A stretch of DNA of 54,598 bases from NCBI GenBank assembly GCA_903927745.1, contig CAIYOH010000318.1:1-54598 (forward strand), given 5' to 3'. The notes beneath the pieces are model-generated. The model saw nothing but the letters and a program-made list of their open reading frames with translations. It was not told the DNA's origin and did no database searches. This DNA is from an uncultured Mycobacteriaceae bacterium (GTDB lineage Bacteria > Actinomycetota > Actinomycetes > Mycobacteriales > Mycobacteriaceae). The position numbers and the translations under genes were made by a program. Shown here one piece after another: positions 1 to 10,419 of the stretch (its first letter is position 1; every line of letters starts with the position of its first letter).

Positions 1-122
1 ACCAGTGGCTCGGTGAGCGCTTCGCTAATCTGATCGCCCCCTTGCTCGACCCAAGCTTCGGCCCCGGAATCCGCCAGGTTCGCCGGCATCGCCTCAGTGG
101 ATTCGGGGCCCGGCTCGGTCAT
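1..122 (-). CDS. ftsQ: Cell division protein FtsQ, N-terminal fragment
   Basis: Only the first 40 codons are inside the window. The ATG at 122 overlaps the murC stop in an ATGA arrangement, the coupling used through this operon. The visible residues are acidic and low-complexity (begins [12 protein letters not shown]), which fits the cytoplasmic tail of mycobacterial FtsQ before its single membrane segment and POTRA domain, but those diagnostic parts lie outside. The call therefore rests on position: ftsQ directly follows murC in mycobacteria. FtsQ is a bitopic divisome protein that recruits later septal proteins. Confidence 0.75.
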   Translation of the reverse strand, partial: MTEPGPESTEAMPANLADSGAEAWVEQGGDQISEALTEPL

Positions 123-1612
123 TGCGGAGCCCCCGGATCGCCCGGCGCGTCACGGCCGGCCCGCGCCCGCAGCGCGGTCACGATCTCCGGCCCCAACATG
201 GTGACGTCGCCGGCGCCCATGGTGATGATCAAATCCCCGGGGGCGGCCGCGTTCGCCACCTCCCGGGCCACCACGGAGAAGTCGGGAACGTAGTGCACCG
301 GCCGACTGACGTGTTCGGCGATGCTCGCCCCGCTCACACCGGCAATCGGCCGTTCGCGCGCACCGTAGACGTCAAGCACGAACACCTCGTCTGCGGCATC
401 CAGAGCGCGGCCGAACTCCGCGGCGAATGCCTCTGTGCGCGAATATAAATGGGGCTGGAAAACAACCATGCAGCGACCATTTCCGCGCTGCTCGCACATC
501 GTTCGGGCAGCGGCCAGCGTCGCGCTCACCTCCGTGGGATGGTGGGCATAGTCGTCGAACACCTGGACCGCGGCCTCACCGATTCCGGAGGTGCCGACCA
601 GATCGAATCGGCGGCGAACACCCTCGAAGCCGGCCAGCCCCTCCAGGACGTCAGCGGGCGGGGCGCCGATCACGATCGCCGCCAGCAACGCGCCCAGCGC
701 GTTGAGCGCCATGTGCCGGCCGGGGACCGACAGCCGCATCACGCGCGGGTGCGGGTCGCCCGCCAGCGCGACGTCCGCGACCGCCTCGGTCCCCTGCTGC
801 GCCCACGACACCAGGGTGGCGGCCAGACTGCCGTGCGGGGCGTCGCCGGAACCCGACCCGTAGCGCAGCACCCGGATGCCCAGCTCGGCCGTGCGGTCGG
901 CCAGCGCCGCCGCACCCGGATCGTCGGTACACACCACCAGCGCTCCCCCGGGCGCCAGCCGCTCCATGAAGGAATCGAAGACCGCGGTGTAGGCGTCGGC
1001 GCTGCCGTAGAAATCGAGGTGATCGGTTTCCACGTTGGTGACGACCACGACGTCGGGCGAGTACTCCAGGAGCGAGCCGTCGCTCTCGTCGGCCTCGGCA
1101 ACGAAGCAGTCGCCGCTGCCGTGGTGGGCGTTGGTTCCGGCCTCGCCCAGTTCCCCGCCGACCGCGAACGACGGGTCCCGCCCGCAGTGTTGCAGCGCCA
1201 CAATCAGCATGGACGTCGTCGACGTCTTTCCGTGGGTGCCGGTGACCATCACGGTGGTGCGCCCTGCCATGAGCTTGGCCAGCACCGTCGGCCGCAGCAG
1301 CACCGGGATGCCGCGCCGCCGCGCCTCGACGAGCTCGGGGTTGGTCTTCGGGATCGCGGCGTGGGTGGTGATGACCGCAGTGGGGCCGCCCGGCAACAGA
1401 TCCAGCGACGCGGCGTCGTGACCGACGCGGACCAGCGCGCCGCGCGCCCGCAGCGCGTGCACGCCGCGCGACTCCTTGGCGTCGGAACCGGACACCAACC
1501 CGCCCCGATCCAGCAGGATCCGGGCGATACCGGACATGCCGGCTCCCCCGATGCCCACCATGTGCACCCGCCACAACTCGGGGGGCAGCGCGGGAGACAG
1601 CTCGGCGCTCAC
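119..1612 (-). CDS. murC: UDP-N-acetylmuramate--L-alanine ligase MurC
   Basis: MurC adds L-alanine to UDP-MurNAc in the cytoplasm, the first ATP-dependent step of the peptidoglycan stem peptide. The 497-residue product has the nucleotide-sugar motif GIGGAGMSG near residues 21-29, the ATP P-loop GTHGKT near 125-130, the central EADESDGS motif, and the C-terminal domain motif [10 protein letters not shown] chose GTG at 1612 because it makes a GTGA overlap with the murG stop and gives a length close to the 494-residue M. tuberculosis protein. An ATG four codons upstream at 1624 is also in frame. It is translationally coupled to murG before it and ftsQ after it. Confidence 0.95.
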   Translation of the reverse strand: MSAELSPALPPELWRVHMVGIGGAGMSGIARILLDRGGLVSGSDAKESRGVHALRARGALVRVGHDAASLDLLPGGPTAVITTHAAIPKTNPELVEARRRGIPVLLRPTVLAKLMAGRTTVMVTGTHGKTSTTSMLIVALQHCGRDPSFAVGGELGEAGTNAHHGSGDCFVAEADESDGSLLEYSPDVVVVTNVETDHLDFYGSADAYTAVFDSFMERLAPGGALVVCTDDPGAAALADRTAELGIRVLRYGSGSGDAPHGSLAATLVSWAQQGTEAVADVALAGDPHPRVMRLSVPGRHMALNALGALLAAIVIGAPPADVLEGLAGFEGVRRRFDLVGTSGIGEAAVQVFDDYAHHPTEVSATLAAARTMCEQRGNGRCMVVFQPHLYSRTEAFAAEFGRALDAADEVFVLDVYGARERPIAGVSGASIAEHVSRPVHYVPDFSVVAREVANAAAPGDLIITMGAGDVTMLGPEIVTALRARAGRDAPGDPGAPQ

Positions 1613-2871
1613 CGTGGCTCCCATGACCCATCGGGCGGCCGGGCGGCCGGGCGGCCGGGCGGCCTACACGTGACGTCCAGCGCGGCCTGGGCCACCTGAT
1701 AGGCGGCGTCGCGGTGTCCCATCCGCGCGGCGGCGGCGGTCATCGCGGCCAATCGTGGCGGGTCGCCCAGCAGCGCCCCGACCTCCTCGGCGACCCGGCG
1801 CGGGGTCAGGGCGGCGTCGGCCACCACCATGCCTCCGCCGGCGTTGACCACCGGTAGCGCGTTGAGCCGCTGCTCCCCGTTGCCGATCGGCAGCGGCACG
1901 TAGATGCCCGGCAGACCGACGGCCGAGACCTCGGCGACCGTCATCGCGCCGGACCGGCAGATCGCCAGGTCGGCCGCGGCGTAGGCCAGGTCCATCCGGT
2001 CGAGGTAGGGCACCGCGACGTAGGGCGGATCACCCGGCCCGGGTGTGCGCAGGTCGAGGACGTTCTTGGGCCCGTGGGCGTGCAGCACGGACACCCCGGC
2101 GGCAGCGAGATCGGCGGCGGCGCCGGCCACGGCGCGGTTCAGCGAGACCGCGCCCTGCGAGCCGCCGAACACCAGCAACACCAACGCATCGTCGGCGAAG
2201 CCGAAGTGCCGGCGGGCCTGCGCGCGCAGCGCCGCGCGGTCCAGCGCGGTGAGGGTGGCCCGGATCGGTATGCCGACCACCTCAGCGCGGGGTAGCCCCG
2301 ACTCCGCCACCGCCGCGAGTATCCGGTCCGCGGTGCGGGCACCGACCCGGTTGGCCAGCCCGGCGCGGGCGTTGGCCTCGTGGATCACCACCGGGACTCG
2401 GGTCCGGACCATCGGGATGCCGCGGGCGGCGAGATAGGCCGGCAGGGCCACGTATCCGCCGAAGCCGATCACCACGTCGGCATCGACCATGTCGAGCACG
2501 GCGCGCGTCTCGCGCACCGCACGCCAGACGCGCGGGGGCAGCCGGGCCAAGTCGCCGGTGGGCCTGCGGGGCAGTGGCACCGGCGTGATCAGTTCGAGGT
2601 GGTAGCCGCGCTCGGGCACCAGGGTGGTCTCGAGTCCGCGTTTGGTGCCCAGGACGGTGATTCGAACCCGGGGGTCGATCGCGCTGAGCGCGTCGGCGAC
2701 GGCCATCGCGGGCTCCACGTGACCGGCCGTACCGCCGCCGGCAAGCACCACGGACACCGGTGGCGAGACGGGGGGATCGACCAGCTCCGCGGGGTCGACC
2801 GATGACGCGGCACCGGCGGGCGAGGATCTAGCCCCCAGCCCGCCGGCCTGCTCGCTCACCGTCCCGTTCAC
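1609..2871 (-). CDS. murG: UDP-N-acetylglucosamine transferase MurG (lipid II synthase)
   Basis: MurG transfers GlcNAc to lipid I on the inner face of the membrane to make lipid II. The protein (420 residues) shows the family GGGTAGH loop near residues 45-51, GGSQGA in the second Rossmann domain, the donor-site region [11 protein letters not shown], and GNGEQRLNA. Start is GTG at 2871, overlapping the ftsW stop as GTGA. The N-terminal 38 residues are a low-complexity extension, as in mycobacterial homologues. The last 15 or so residues are encoded by four copies of an 8-bp repeat (1633-1664) and read as Arg/Pro-rich sequence, so the C-terminus is likely variable between strains. Confidence 0.95.
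   Translation of the reverse strand: MNGTVSEQAGGLGARSSPAGAASSVDPAELVDPPVSPPVSVVLAGGGTAGHVEPAMAVADALSAIDPRVRITVLGTKRGLETTLVPERGYHLELITPVPLPRRPTGDLARLPPRVWRAVRETRAVLDMVDADVVIGFGGYVALPAYLAARGIPMVRTRVPVVIHEANARAGLANRVGARTADRILAAVAESGLPRAEVVGIPIRATLTALDRAALRAQARRHFGFADDALVLLVFGGSQGAVSLNRAVAGAAADLAAAGVSVLHAHGPKNVLDLRTPGPGDPPYVAVPYLDRMDLAYAAADLAICRSGAMTVAEVSAVGLPGIYVPLPIGNGEQRLNALPVVNAGGGMVVADAALTPRRVAEEVGALLGDPPRLAAMTAAAARMGHRDAAYQVAQAALDVTCRPPGRPAARPPDGSWEPR
1633..1664. repeat. 8-bp tandem repeat (GGGCGGCC x4) at the murG 3' end
   Basis: Four perfect, contiguous copies of GGGCGGCC (plus-strand reading) lie inside the last codons of murG, about 20 bp before the murC start. The unit is not a multiple of three, so a change of one copy shifts the MurG C-terminal frame. 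Confidence 0.95.
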
Positions 2872-4601
2872 CCGTAATGCTGACCTTCCAAAGTCCGTCT
2901 GCGCTGACGCTCACCAGATCCATGATGCCTTGACCGCGGGACAGGGGGTTGCGCCGTTCGGGGCGACTCCGCACGTATCGGTGCCTTCGCGCGCCGGGAC
3001 GGCTGGCGGGACGGCTGCCGGGAGGAGGTAGGCGTGCGCGGCTGGGCGGCTCGGGGATTCGCCGGCGCCTTCGGTGCCTGGGACCCGGCGCGCGTCCGGT
3101 CACGGAAGGCGTCCAGGCGGCTCGGCGCGTACGGAGCCGGCAACGGCAGGCGCAGCACCCGGTTAACCCTGTCGTCGCCGCCGGCACGCAGCGCAGCCAC
3201 CGCCTCGGGTTCGCTGCGCGCCGCGTTGGCCATGATCCCGATCATGAAAAGCGTTGCGGCCGTCGATGTTCCACCTGCAGAAATGAGCGGGAGCTGAATC
3301 CCCGTCACAGGAAGGAATCCGATCACATAACCGATGTTGATGAACGCCTGGCCCAGCACCCACATGGTGGTGGTGGCGGTCAACAGCCGCAGGAACGGGT
3401 CGGCCGAACGGCGCGCGATCCGCATCCCGGTGTAGGCGAACAGCCCGAAGAGCACCAGCAACCCGAATGCGCCGACGAACCCGAGTTCCTCACCGATGAT
3501 CGCGAAGATGAAGTCGTTGTGGGCGTTGGGCAGGTAGTTCCACTTCGCCACGCCCTGGCCCAGTCCGTCGCCGAAGATCCCGCCGTGTGCCAGCGCGAAC
3601 TTCGCCTGCCGGGCCTGGTAGCCGGTGTCCTGCGGGTCGTTGTCGGGGTTCAGCCAGGATCGCACCCGATCGGACCGGTAGCCCGCGGACATCGCCAGGA
3701 CCGCACCGGCCATGAACACCGCCAGCAGCGAGGTGATGAACACCCGCAGCGGCAGACCGGCGTACCAGAGCAAGGCCAGCAGGATGATGCCCAGTGACAC
3801 CGTCTGGCCGAGGTCGGGCTGGGCCACGATCAACGCCAACGCGATGACGGCGGCGGGCACCAGCGGCACCAGCATCTCCCGCAGCGACGCGTGTTCCAGC
3901 CGCCGGGCCGCCAGCAGGTGCGCACCCCAGATGGCGAAGGCGATCTTCGCCAGCTCGGACGGCTGCATCGAGAAGCCGGCGATGACGAACCACTTGCGGG
4001 AACCGTTGGCCAGGTTTCCAATGCCCGGGACCAGTACCAGTACCAGCAGGATCACGGTGACGAGGTAGCCGGTGAACGCGACGCGCCGGATGAACCGCAC
4101 GGGCATCCGCATCGCGACGTAGGCCCCGATCAGCCCGATGATCGTCCACAGGACCTGCTTGCCGAAGATCACCCAGGCCGAGCCGTCGGCGCCGTAGGAC
4201 CGCACGCCGGAGGCCGACAGCACCATGATGAGCCCGAGGGTCGTCAGCAGCCCCGTAATCGCGATGATCAGGTGAAACGAGGTCATCGGCCGACTCAGCC
4301 AGCTGGTCAGCCGCGTACGCAGACTGTCGAACGACGGGAGCACGAGCCTCGGGAGCGCGACCCTGGGGGTCGCGACCCTGGGGGTGTCGGCGGCCGCTGA
4401 AGGCTCGCTGCCGTCGACCGTCGCGGGTGCCGCATCCGAAACGGCGGCGTCTGGCACGGCGGCGTCCGGCACTGCTTCGTCTAGCACCGCGGTGTCCGGC
4501 ACGGCGGCGTCAACCCGGGGCGCGCTCGAAACAGGTGTTGCCGGCCCCTGTCGTGAGCCCCGCTTCAGGCCGCGGCTCAGCCGGGCCGGTCCGTGCGCCA
4601 C
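2868..4601 (-). CDS. ftsW: SEDS peptidoglycan glycosyltransferase FtsW
   Basis: FtsW polymerises lipid II at the septum together with the class B penicillin-binding protein PbpB, encoded upstream in this operon. The 577-residue product has about ten membrane segments from residue ~110, beginning at [15 protein letters not shown], with SEDS hallmarks [24 protein letters not shown] and the C-terminal PLISAGGTS. The basic, disordered C-tail ends in LEGQHYG, like the M. tuberculosis protein. Start is GTG at 4601, six bases after the murD stop. The N-terminal ~100 residues are longer than in M. tuberculosis (524 aa total) and contain pentapeptide repeats of the type [VL]PDAA, encoded by 15-bp DNA repeats. 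Confidence 0.95.
   Translation of the reverse strand: MAHGPARLSRGLKRGSRQGPATPVSSAPRVDAAVPDTAVLDEAVPDAAVPDAAVSDAAPATVDGSEPSAAADTPRVATPRVALPRLVLPSFDSLRTRLTSWLSRPMTSFHLIIAITGLLTTLGLIMVLSASGVRSYGADGSAWVIFGKQVLWTIIGLIGAYVAMRMPVRFIRRVAFTGYLVTVILLVLVLVPGIGNLANGSRKWFVIAGFSMQPSELAKIAFAIWGAHLLAARRLEHASLREMLVPLVPAAVIALALIVAQPDLGQTVSLGIILLALLWYAGLPLRVFITSLLAVFMAGAVLAMSAGYRSDRVRSWLNPDNDPQDTGYQARQAKFALAHGGIFGDGLGQGVAKWNYLPNAHNDFIFAIIGEELGFVGAFGLLVLFGLFAYTGMRIARRSADPFLRLLTATTTMWVLGQAFINIGYVIGFLPVTGIQLPLISAGGTSTAATLFMIGIMANAARSEPEAVAALRAGGDDRVNRVLRLPLPAPYAPSRLDAFRDRTRAGSQAPKAPANPRAAQPRTPTSSRQPSRQPSRRAKAPIRAESPRTAQPPVPRSRHHGSGERQRRRTLEGQHYG
4357..4515. repeat. 15-bp repeats encoding the FtsW N-terminal tail
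   Basis: Two arrays lie in the ftsW 5' region. 4357-4386 holds two nearly identical 15-mers (GCGACCCTGGGGGTC/G), read on minus as TPRVA-type pentapeptides. 4441-4515 holds five degenerate 15-mers related to ACGGCGGCGTCCGGC, read as [10 protein letters not shown] and similar pentapeptides. All units keep the reading frame. Confidence 0.9.
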
Positions 4602-4607
4602 GCTCGC

Positions 4608-6065
4608 CTACCGGATCGCCGAGCGGACGGCCGCAGCAAACGCGTCACCACGGTCGGCGTAACCGCTGAATTGGTCGAACGACGCGCCAGCCGGTGCCAG
4701 CAGCACCGTGTCGCCGGGCTTTGCCAGGTTTCGGGCCGCGGCCACAGCCGCGGTCATGACGCGATAACCACGTTTCTCGCCCGCAGAGTGCTCATCTGTC
4801 ACATCTGCATCAGAAACCTCAGCAGTCGCATCCACCCCAATATCCTCGCTTGTCCCAACCTCGACGACGGGGACATCCGGCGCGTGTCGCGATAACGCCT
4901 CGGCAACCATTCCCCGATCCCGGCCGATCAGCACCGCGCCGACCAGCCGCGAAGCCATCCTGGCGACCTCGGCGTCCACCGACGCCCCCTTCAGTAGACC
5001 GCCCGCCACCCAGACGACGCGGGCGTACGCCGACACGGACGCCTCGGCGGCGTGGGGATTGGTGGCCTTGGAGTCGTCGACGTAAGTGATCCCGTCGGCG
5101 ATGGCGACCACCTCGGACCGGTGCCGGCCCACCTGGAAGGAGGCGATAGCGTCCGCGATGGCGGCGGCGGGCACGTCGACGCTGCGCGCCAGCGCCGCCG
5201 CGGCCAGCGCGTCGAGCACCCCGACAGGCCCCGGGACGGGTATCGAGTCGACGGGCAGCAGCGCCAGATCGTCGGCGAAGGCGCGGTCGACCAGGTATCC
5301 GTCGCGCACCCCGAGCTCGCCGGAGGCCGGCTCGCCGAGCCGAAAACCCACCCGCACTCCAGCTGCCGCGGTGTGTAGCAACGCGGCGGCACGGCCGTCG
5401 TCGAGCCCGACGACCGCGACCCGGCCACCCAGCGCACGGGCCTTGTCGGCGGTGTATTCAACCATCGACGAATGCCAGTCCAGATGGTCTTCAGCGATGT
5501 TGAGCACCACGCCCGCAGCGGGCCGCAGCGAGGGCGCCCAGTGCAGCTGGAAGCTGGACAACTCGACGGCCAGGACGTCGGCCGGCTCGCTCAGGACGTC
5601 GAGCACGGGGCTGCCGATGTTGCCGCACAGGACGCTGCGGCATCCCCCAGCGGTCAGCATGGCGTGCAGCATCGCCGTGGTCGTCGTCTTGCCGTTGGTG
5701 CCGGTGACCACCAGCCAACGGCGCGGAGCCCCGTAGTAGCCCGCCGCCTCGAGCCGCCAGGCCAATTCGACGTCACCCCAGATCGCCACACCCGCCGTCG
5801 ACGCGGCCACCAGCAGGGGCGCGGCCGGCGAAAAACCCGGACTGGCGACCACCAGTGCGAAGTCGCCGATGCGTGAGATCGCCTCGGCCGGACTCACGGT
5901 CGCCACCCCGGTGCCGGCGAGCCGGCGCAGCGTGGCGGGATCGTCGTCGCAGACGGTCGGCGCCGCACCGAATCGGTTCAGCGCCGCCAGCACCGCCCTG
6001 CCCGTGACGCCGCCCCCGGCAACCAGGACGGACGCCCCGGGCACCAGTTGATCAAGCTCGCTCAT
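4608..6065 (-). CDS. murD: UDP-N-acetylmuramoyl-L-alanine--D-glutamate ligase MurD
   Basis: MurD adds D-glutamate to UDP-MurNAc-L-Ala. The 485-residue protein starts MSELDQL and carries the P-loop GTNGKTTTT at about 122-130, the [15 protein letters not shown] central motif ([10 protein letters not shown]), and [12 protein letters not shown] in the C-terminal domain. The ATG at 6065 overlaps the mraY stop by one base (TGATG). The frame remains open upstream into mraY, but homology begins only at this ATG, so longer models are wrong. Length matches the 486-residue M. tuberculosis enzyme. The next gene, ftsW, starts six bases downstream. Confidence 0.95.
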   Translation of the reverse strand: MSELDQLVPGASVLVAGGGVTGRAVLAALNRFGAAPTVCDDDPATLRRLAGTGVATVSPAEAISRIGDFALVVASPGFSPAAPLLVAASTAGVAIWGDVELAWRLEAAGYYGAPRRWLVVTGTNGKTTTTAMLHAMLTAGGCRSVLCGNIGSPVLDVLSEPADVLAVELSSFQLHWAPSLRPAAGVVLNIAEDHLDWHSSMVEYTADKARALGGRVAVVGLDDGRAAALLHTAAAGVRVGFRLGEPASGELGVRDGYLVDRAFADDLALLPVDSIPVPGPVGVLDALAAAALARSVDVPAAAIADAIASFQVGRHRSEVVAIADGITYVDDSKATNPHAAEASVSAYARVVWVAGGLLKGASVDAEVARMASRLVGAVLIGRDRGMVAEALSRHAPDVPVVEVGTSEDIGVDATAEVSDADVTDEHSAGEKRGYRVMTAAVAAARNLAKPGDTVLLAPAGASFDQFSGYADRGDAFAAAVRSAIR

Positions 6066-7144
6066 CACGCGCCGATCGCGGCCAGCCACTCGCCGTAGAA
6101 CAGGGCCACGCCCAGTCCGCAAGTGATCGCGGTGAGCAGCCAGAACCGGACGATCACCGTGGTTTCGGCCCAGCCGGCCAGCTCGAAGTGGTGGTGGAAG
6201 GGAGCCATCCGGAAAACCCGGCGCCCCGTTGTACGGAAGGCCACGATCTGCACCACCACGGAGGCGACTTCGGCGACGAACAACGCACCCAGCAGGACTG
6301 CCAGGACCTCGGTGCGGCTTGTCACCGACAGACCCGCGAGGATGCCGCCCAACGCCAGCGAGCCGGTGTCCCCCATGAAGATCTTGGCCGGGGCGGCATT
6401 CCACCACAGGAAGCCGATGCAGGCACCCCCGGCGGCCGCCGCGATGATCGCCAGATCCAGGGGGTCGCGCACGTTATAGCAGCCCAGTCCGGGTGCGGTG
6501 GCGCACGCGTTGCGGTACTGCCAGAAGGTGATCAACACGTAGGCGCCCATGACCATCGCCATCGAGCCGGCCGCCAGCCCGTCGAGTCCGTCCGTGAAAT
6601 TCACCGCGTTGGACCAGGCTCCGACGATGAACACACAGAACAACACGAACAACAACGGCGCCAGCGCGACGGTGGCGATCTCCCGGACGTAGGACAGGTC
6701 CGGGCTGGCGGGTGTCAGACCGTTACCGTTGCGGAACTGCAGCGCCAGCACGCCGAACAGAACCGCCGCCGCCAGCTGCCCTGCGGCCTTGGCCCTTTTG
6801 TTCAAGCCGAGATTGCGCGACTGGCGGATCTTAATCAGATCGTCGAAGAAGCCCACGGCACCCAGCGCCGTGGCCAACGCCAGCACCAGCAGGCCCGACG
6901 CCGAGATCCCTTCGCCATCGAAGGCCAGGCCGGCGAGGTGCGTCCCCAGGTAGCCGGCCCAGATGCCGGTGAGAATCGCCACTCCACCCATTGACGGCGT
7001 GCCGCTCTTGCTGTGGTGGCTGGGCGGGCCGTCCTCGCGTGCCTGGTGGCCTAGTCCCTGCCGGGTGAACATCCGAATCAGCGCCGGGGTCATCAGGATG
7101 GAAACGGCGAGCGCGACGGCGACCGCGATCAGGATCTGTCTCAT
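6065..7144 (-). CDS. mraY: Phospho-MurNAc-pentapeptide transferase MraY (MurX)
   Basis: MraY joins phospho-MurNAc-pentapeptide to decaprenyl phosphate, giving lipid I at the membrane. The 359-residue, multi-spanning protein shows the catalytic-site motifs [27 protein letters not shown] and [11 protein letters not shown] (the Asp residues bind Mg and the substrate), and the HHHFE cluster near the C-terminus. ATG at 7144 overlaps the murF stop (ATGA). The mycobacterial gene is usually called murX. It sits between murF and murD, as expected for a dcw operon. Confidence 0.96.
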   Translation of the reverse strand: MRQILIAVAVALAVSILMTPALIRMFTRQGLGHQAREDGPPSHHSKSGTPSMGGVAILTGIWAGYLGTHLAGLAFDGEGISASGLLVLALATALGAVGFFDDLIKIRQSRNLGLNKRAKAAGQLAAAVLFGVLALQFRNGNGLTPASPDLSYVREIATVALAPLLFVLFCVFIVGAWSNAVNFTDGLDGLAAGSMAMVMGAYVLITFWQYRNACATAPGLGCYNVRDPLDLAIIAAAAGGACIGFLWWNAAPAKIFMGDTGSLALGGILAGLSVTSRTEVLAVLLGALFVAEVASVVVQIVAFRTTGRRVFRMAPFHHHFELAGWAETTVIVRFWLLTAITCGLGVALFYGEWLAAIGA

Positions 7145-8718
7145 CGCGGGGCCCCATCCCCTGGTTGGTCCCCCGGTCCAGCGGAAACCAACGCGTCGGC
7201 CAGCGCCCCCAATCCGGCCGCGTTGGACGCCTTCACCAGGACCACGTCGCCGGGTTGCACCTCGGCGGACAACAGGGCCAGCGCGGCGTCGGCGTCGGGC
7301 ACGTTCACCGATTCGGTACCTGCCGCCCCCTCCAGGACCGCTCCGTGGTGCATGGCGCTGATCGACCTCCCACTTCCCACGACGACGAGTCGAGTCACAT
7401 CTAATCGCACGGCCAGTCGCCCGATGCGGTCGTGCTCGGCAATCGCGTCCTCACCCAGCTCGGCCATCTCCCCGAGCACCGCCCAACTCCTGCGCTGTTC
7501 GGCGCAGCCATCCCCCCGACCGTGGGCGATCCAGGCCAGCGCCTGCAACCCCGCCCGCATCGATTCGGGGTTCGCGTTGTAGGCGTCGTCGATCACAGTG
7601 ACGCCGTCCGCGCGGGTGACGACGTGCATCCGGTGCCGCGACACCGGCCCGACTTCGGCGAGCGCGGCCGCCACCTGCTCGAGGCCGGCGCCGCATTCCA
7701 GCGCCACCGCGCCAGCACACAGCGCGTTGGTGATCTGGTGATCACCGGAGACACCGAGCTGGATCTCGGTAAGAACGCCTCCGGCGTGCATGGTGAAGCG
7801 CGGCCGGGCCAGCTCGTCGAGGGACACGTTGTCGGCCCACACGTCGGCCCACACGTCGGCCCACACGTCGGCCCGCACGTCGTCGGCCCGCACGTCGTCG
7901 GCCCGCGCGCCAGAACGACTCACCCGGACCACCCGTGCCGCGGTCTGTGCCGTCATCGCCGCCACCGCCGAATCGTCGGCGTTGAGGATGACTACCCCTG
8001 ATGCCGGAACAGATTGCGGCAATTCGGCTTTCGTGCGTGCAATGGCTTCACGGGATCCGAACTCGCCGAGGTGAGCGGTGCCGACGTTGAGAACCACCCC
8101 GATGGCCGGCGGGGCGATCCCGGCCAGGGCGGCAATGTTGCCGGGGTGGCGCGCCGACATCTCCAACACCAGGAAGTCGGTGCTGCGGGTGGCCCGCAAT
8201 ACGGTCCAGGGGTGGCCGAGCTCGTTGTTGAACGAACCCGGCGGCGCCACCACCTCACCCAGCGGCGCGAGCACCGCGGCCACCAGGTCCTTGGTGGAGG
8301 TCTTTCCCGACGAGCCGGTGATCCCGACGATGGTCAGCCCGCCCGCGACCAGTTCGTGCGCCACCGCCTTGGCCAGCGCGGCCAGCGCGGCCAGCACCGC
8401 GGCACCGGAGCCGTCGGTGTCGTGCTCGAGGACTCCCGCGCGCCCCAGGGACTCGATCGGCTCGACCACGATGGCGGGAACCCCGACCGGCCTGGCGGCC
8501 AGCACTGCGACGGCCCCGGCCGCCATCGCCGACGCCGCGTGATCATGCCCGTCGGAGCGGGCCCCGGGCAGGGCCAGGAACAGTCCGCCGGGACCGATTG
8601 CGCGCGAGTCGAATTCGACGGTGCCGGTGATGTGCAGGCTGGCCGCGTCGCGAGGCGAGATGTCGGCCAGGGTGCCGCCGACGATGTCGGCGATCTGGGC
8701 GACGGTCAGGTCGATCAT
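7141..8718 (-). CDS. murF: UDP-MurNAc-tripeptide--D-alanyl-D-alanine ligase MurF
   Basis: MurF adds D-Ala-D-Ala to finish the UDP-MurNAc-pentapeptide. The 525-residue product starts [10 protein letters not shown] at the ATG (8718) that overlaps the murE stop as ATGA. It has the P-loop GITGSSGKT near 132-140, [10 protein letters not shown], the [10 protein letters not shown] motif and [11 protein letters not shown] in the C-terminal domain. Residues ~271-296 are an insertion of repeated ADDVR and ADVW units, encoded by tandem 12/15-bp repeats, between core elements of the central ATPase domain. The M. tuberculosis protein is 510 residues, so most of the extra length is this insertion. The open frame running far upstream over murE is not coding. 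Confidence 0.95.
   Translation of the reverse strand: MIDLTVAQIADIVGGTLADISPRDAASLHITGTVEFDSRAIGPGGLFLALPGARSDGHDHAASAMAAGAVAVLAARPVGVPAIVVEPIESLGRAGVLEHDTDGSGAAVLAALAALAKAVAHELVAGGLTIVGITGSSGKTSTKDLVAAVLAPLGEVVAPPGSFNNELGHPWTVLRATRSTDFLVLEMSARHPGNIAALAGIAPPAIGVVLNVGTAHLGEFGSREAIARTKAELPQSVPASGVVILNADDSAVAAMTAQTAARVVRVSRSGARADDVRADDVRADVWADVWADVWADNVSLDELARPRFTMHAGGVLTEIQLGVSGDHQITNALCAGAVALECGAGLEQVAAALAEVGPVSRHRMHVVTRADGVTVIDDAYNANPESMRAGLQALAWIAHGRGDGCAEQRRSWAVLGEMAELGEDAIAEHDRIGRLAVRLDVTRLVVVGSGRSISAMHHGAVLEGAAGTESVNVPDADAALALLSAEVQPGDVVLVKASNAAGLGALADALVSAGPGDQPGDGAPR
7831..7908. repeat. 12/15-bp tandem repeat inside murF
   Basis: Three perfect copies of GTCGGCCCACAC (7831-7866) are followed by GTCGGCCCGCAC and two 15-bp variants with an extra GTC, the last ending GCGC. 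The array keeps frame and encodes the (ADDVR)n(ADVW)n insertion at MurF residues ~271-296. Confidence 0.95.
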
Positions 8719-10358
8719 CGCCGTGCCCCGTCGCGGTCCGTGAGCGCCTCGGCGAGCACCACGCGGTCGTCGAAAAGCCGCGTGGTGCCGCCGGCGGCCT
8801 GCCCGGTCTCGTGCCCCTTGCCCGCGATCAGGACCACGTCGCCGGGGCCGGCCCAGGCCACGGCGTACCGGATCGCTTCGCGGCGGTCGGCGATCTCCAC
8901 CACCTCGGCGGCGCCCGCGGACGCCCCCGCCACGATCTCCCGGCGGATCTCCGCGGGTTCCTCGTTGCGCGGGTTGTCGTCGGTGACGACGACAAGGTCT
9001 GCCAGTTCCGCGGCGACCTCGCCCATCGGCCGCCGCTTCCCCGGATCGCGCTGCCCGCCGGCGCCGAACACCACCGCCAGCCGGCGCCCGGGGCGGGCCA
9101 GAGCGGTCAGGACTGCGCGCAAAGCACCGGGCTTGTGGGCGTAGTCGACGAGTGCGAGGAAGTCCTGGCCGACGTCGACGTCCTCCATGCGGCCGGGCAC
9201 CTGTGTCTGCAGCAGGCCCGGTACCGCCCGCTCCGGGGAGACCCCGATCGCATCCACAACCGCTAGTGCCAGAAGAGCATTGGCGACGTTGTAGCGGCCC
9301 ACGAGCCCGATACCGACGCGATGGCGCCCTCCGGCGGGATCGACGGCGGTGAACTCGCTCCCGCGGGCGGGTGCCCCCTGGCCCCCCGGCTCCCGCGGCG
9401 CCACATCCACGGCGCTCCACTGCCCGGGCCGGGCTGGCTGATCTGTGGTGCGGACGGTGATCGCGTCCCCGAACCGGTCGGCCATCGCGCGTCCAGCGTC
9501 GTCGTCGACGCACACCACGGCGTGGCGCGCGCGCAGCGGAGAGCCCGGATCGAACAGCAGAGCCTTGGCGTCGAAGTAGGCCTCCATGCTCGAATGGAAG
9601 TCGAGGTGGTCCCGGGAGAGGTTGGTGAAGCCGGCCACGGCGAACACGGTGCCGTCCACCCGGCCCAGCGCCAGCGCGTGACTCGAGACTTCCATGACGA
9701 CGGTGTCCACGCCGCGTTCGGCCATCGCCGCGAGCATCGCCTGCAGTGCCGGGGCCTCCGGGGTGGTCAGGGCACTGGGGATGTCGACGCCGTCGATGCG
9801 TACGCCGATGGTGCCGATCAGGCCGGTGGTGCGGCCGGCGGCGCGCAGAGCGGATTCGACCATGTACGCCGTGGTCGTCTTGCCCGAGGTTCCGGTGATC
9901 CCGACGACGGTCATCTTCTCTGAAGGGTGTCCGTACACCGCGGCGGCCAAGCCGCCGAGGACGCCGCGCGTGTCGGGGTGCATCAGAACGGGCACGGCGG
10001 TGACCAGGTCGGACAACTCGGCGACCCCGGCGGCGTCGGTCAGGACGGCGACGGCGCCGCGGTCGATCGCGTCGCCGGCGTAGCGGCCGCCATGGGTCGC
10101 CGAACCGGGCAGGGCCGCGAACAGGTCCCCGGGCCGTGCGTCCTGCGCGCGCAGGGTGACTCCCGTGACGGCGACGTCAGGGATCGCGACGTCAGGGATC
10201 GCGACGTGCGGGGCCCCGACGCCGCTCGCGAGGACCGCACCCACCTGCGCCGCCAGCTCGGGCAGCCGCACGCCCGCGGTGACGCTCGGGCGCAACCCGG
10301 TGGGCTCCGACACCTCCGTCGCACCTCCCTCCGCCGCCCGATGCTCATGATCGGCCAT
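8715..10358 (-). CDS. murE: UDP-MurNAc-L-Ala-D-Glu--meso-DAP ligase MurE
   Basis: MurE adds the third stem residue. The meso-diaminopimelate specificity motif DNPR (in [12 protein letters not shown]) is present, which is the expected mycobacterial substrate. Other features of the 547-residue protein are the P-loop [11 protein letters not shown] near 153-163, the TTPEAPALQ motif, [22 protein letters not shown], and the C-terminal AGKGHETGQ. The ATG at 10358 is 61 bp after the pbpB stop, the largest gap inside the dcw operon. Residues ~52-64 contain a short AIPDV repeat encoded by 15-bp DNA repeats. Confidence 0.96.
   Translation of the reverse strand: MADHEHRAAEGGATEVSEPTGLRPSVTAGVRLPELAAQVGAVLASGVGAPHVAIPDVAIPDVAVTGVTLRAQDARPGDLFAALPGSATHGGRYAGDAIDRGAVAVLTDAAGVAELSDLVTAVPVLMHPDTRGVLGGLAAAVYGHPSEKMTVVGITGTSGKTTTAYMVESALRAAGRTTGLIGTIGVRIDGVDIPSALTTPEAPALQAMLAAMAERGVDTVVMEVSSHALALGRVDGTVFAVAGFTNLSRDHLDFHSSMEAYFDAKALLFDPGSPLRARHAVVCVDDDAGRAMADRFGDAITVRTTDQPARPGQWSAVDVAPREPGGQGAPARGSEFTAVDPAGGRHRVGIGLVGRYNVANALLALAVVDAIGVSPERAVPGLLQTQVPGRMEDVDVGQDFLALVDYAHKPGALRAVLTALARPGRRLAVVFGAGGQRDPGKRRPMGEVAAELADLVVVTDDNPRNEEPAEIRREIVAGASAGAAEVVEIADRREAIRYAVAWAGPGDVVLIAGKGHETGQAAGGTTRLFDDRVVLAEALTDRDGARR
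10171..10207. repeat. 15-bp repeat in murE 5' region
   Basis: About 2.5 copies of GCGACGTCAGGGATC, in frame, encoding the [12 protein letters not shown] stretch of MurE. Confidence 0.9.
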
Positions 10359-10419
10359 GACACCCTATCCAGCCGGTCCGGGGATGCGGCGTTCGCGCCG
10401 TCTCGGGAGGTGCGGGCCG

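Noticed and set aside
449..1699. 416-codon open frame antisense to murC
   Set aside because: Composition is that of a shadow frame; the MurC reading has all Mur ligase motifs.
8719..9513. Long N-terminal extension of MurF over murE
   Set aside because: The extension is the murE antiphase frame; homology begins at [10 protein letters not shown] and the ATGA overlap fixes the start.
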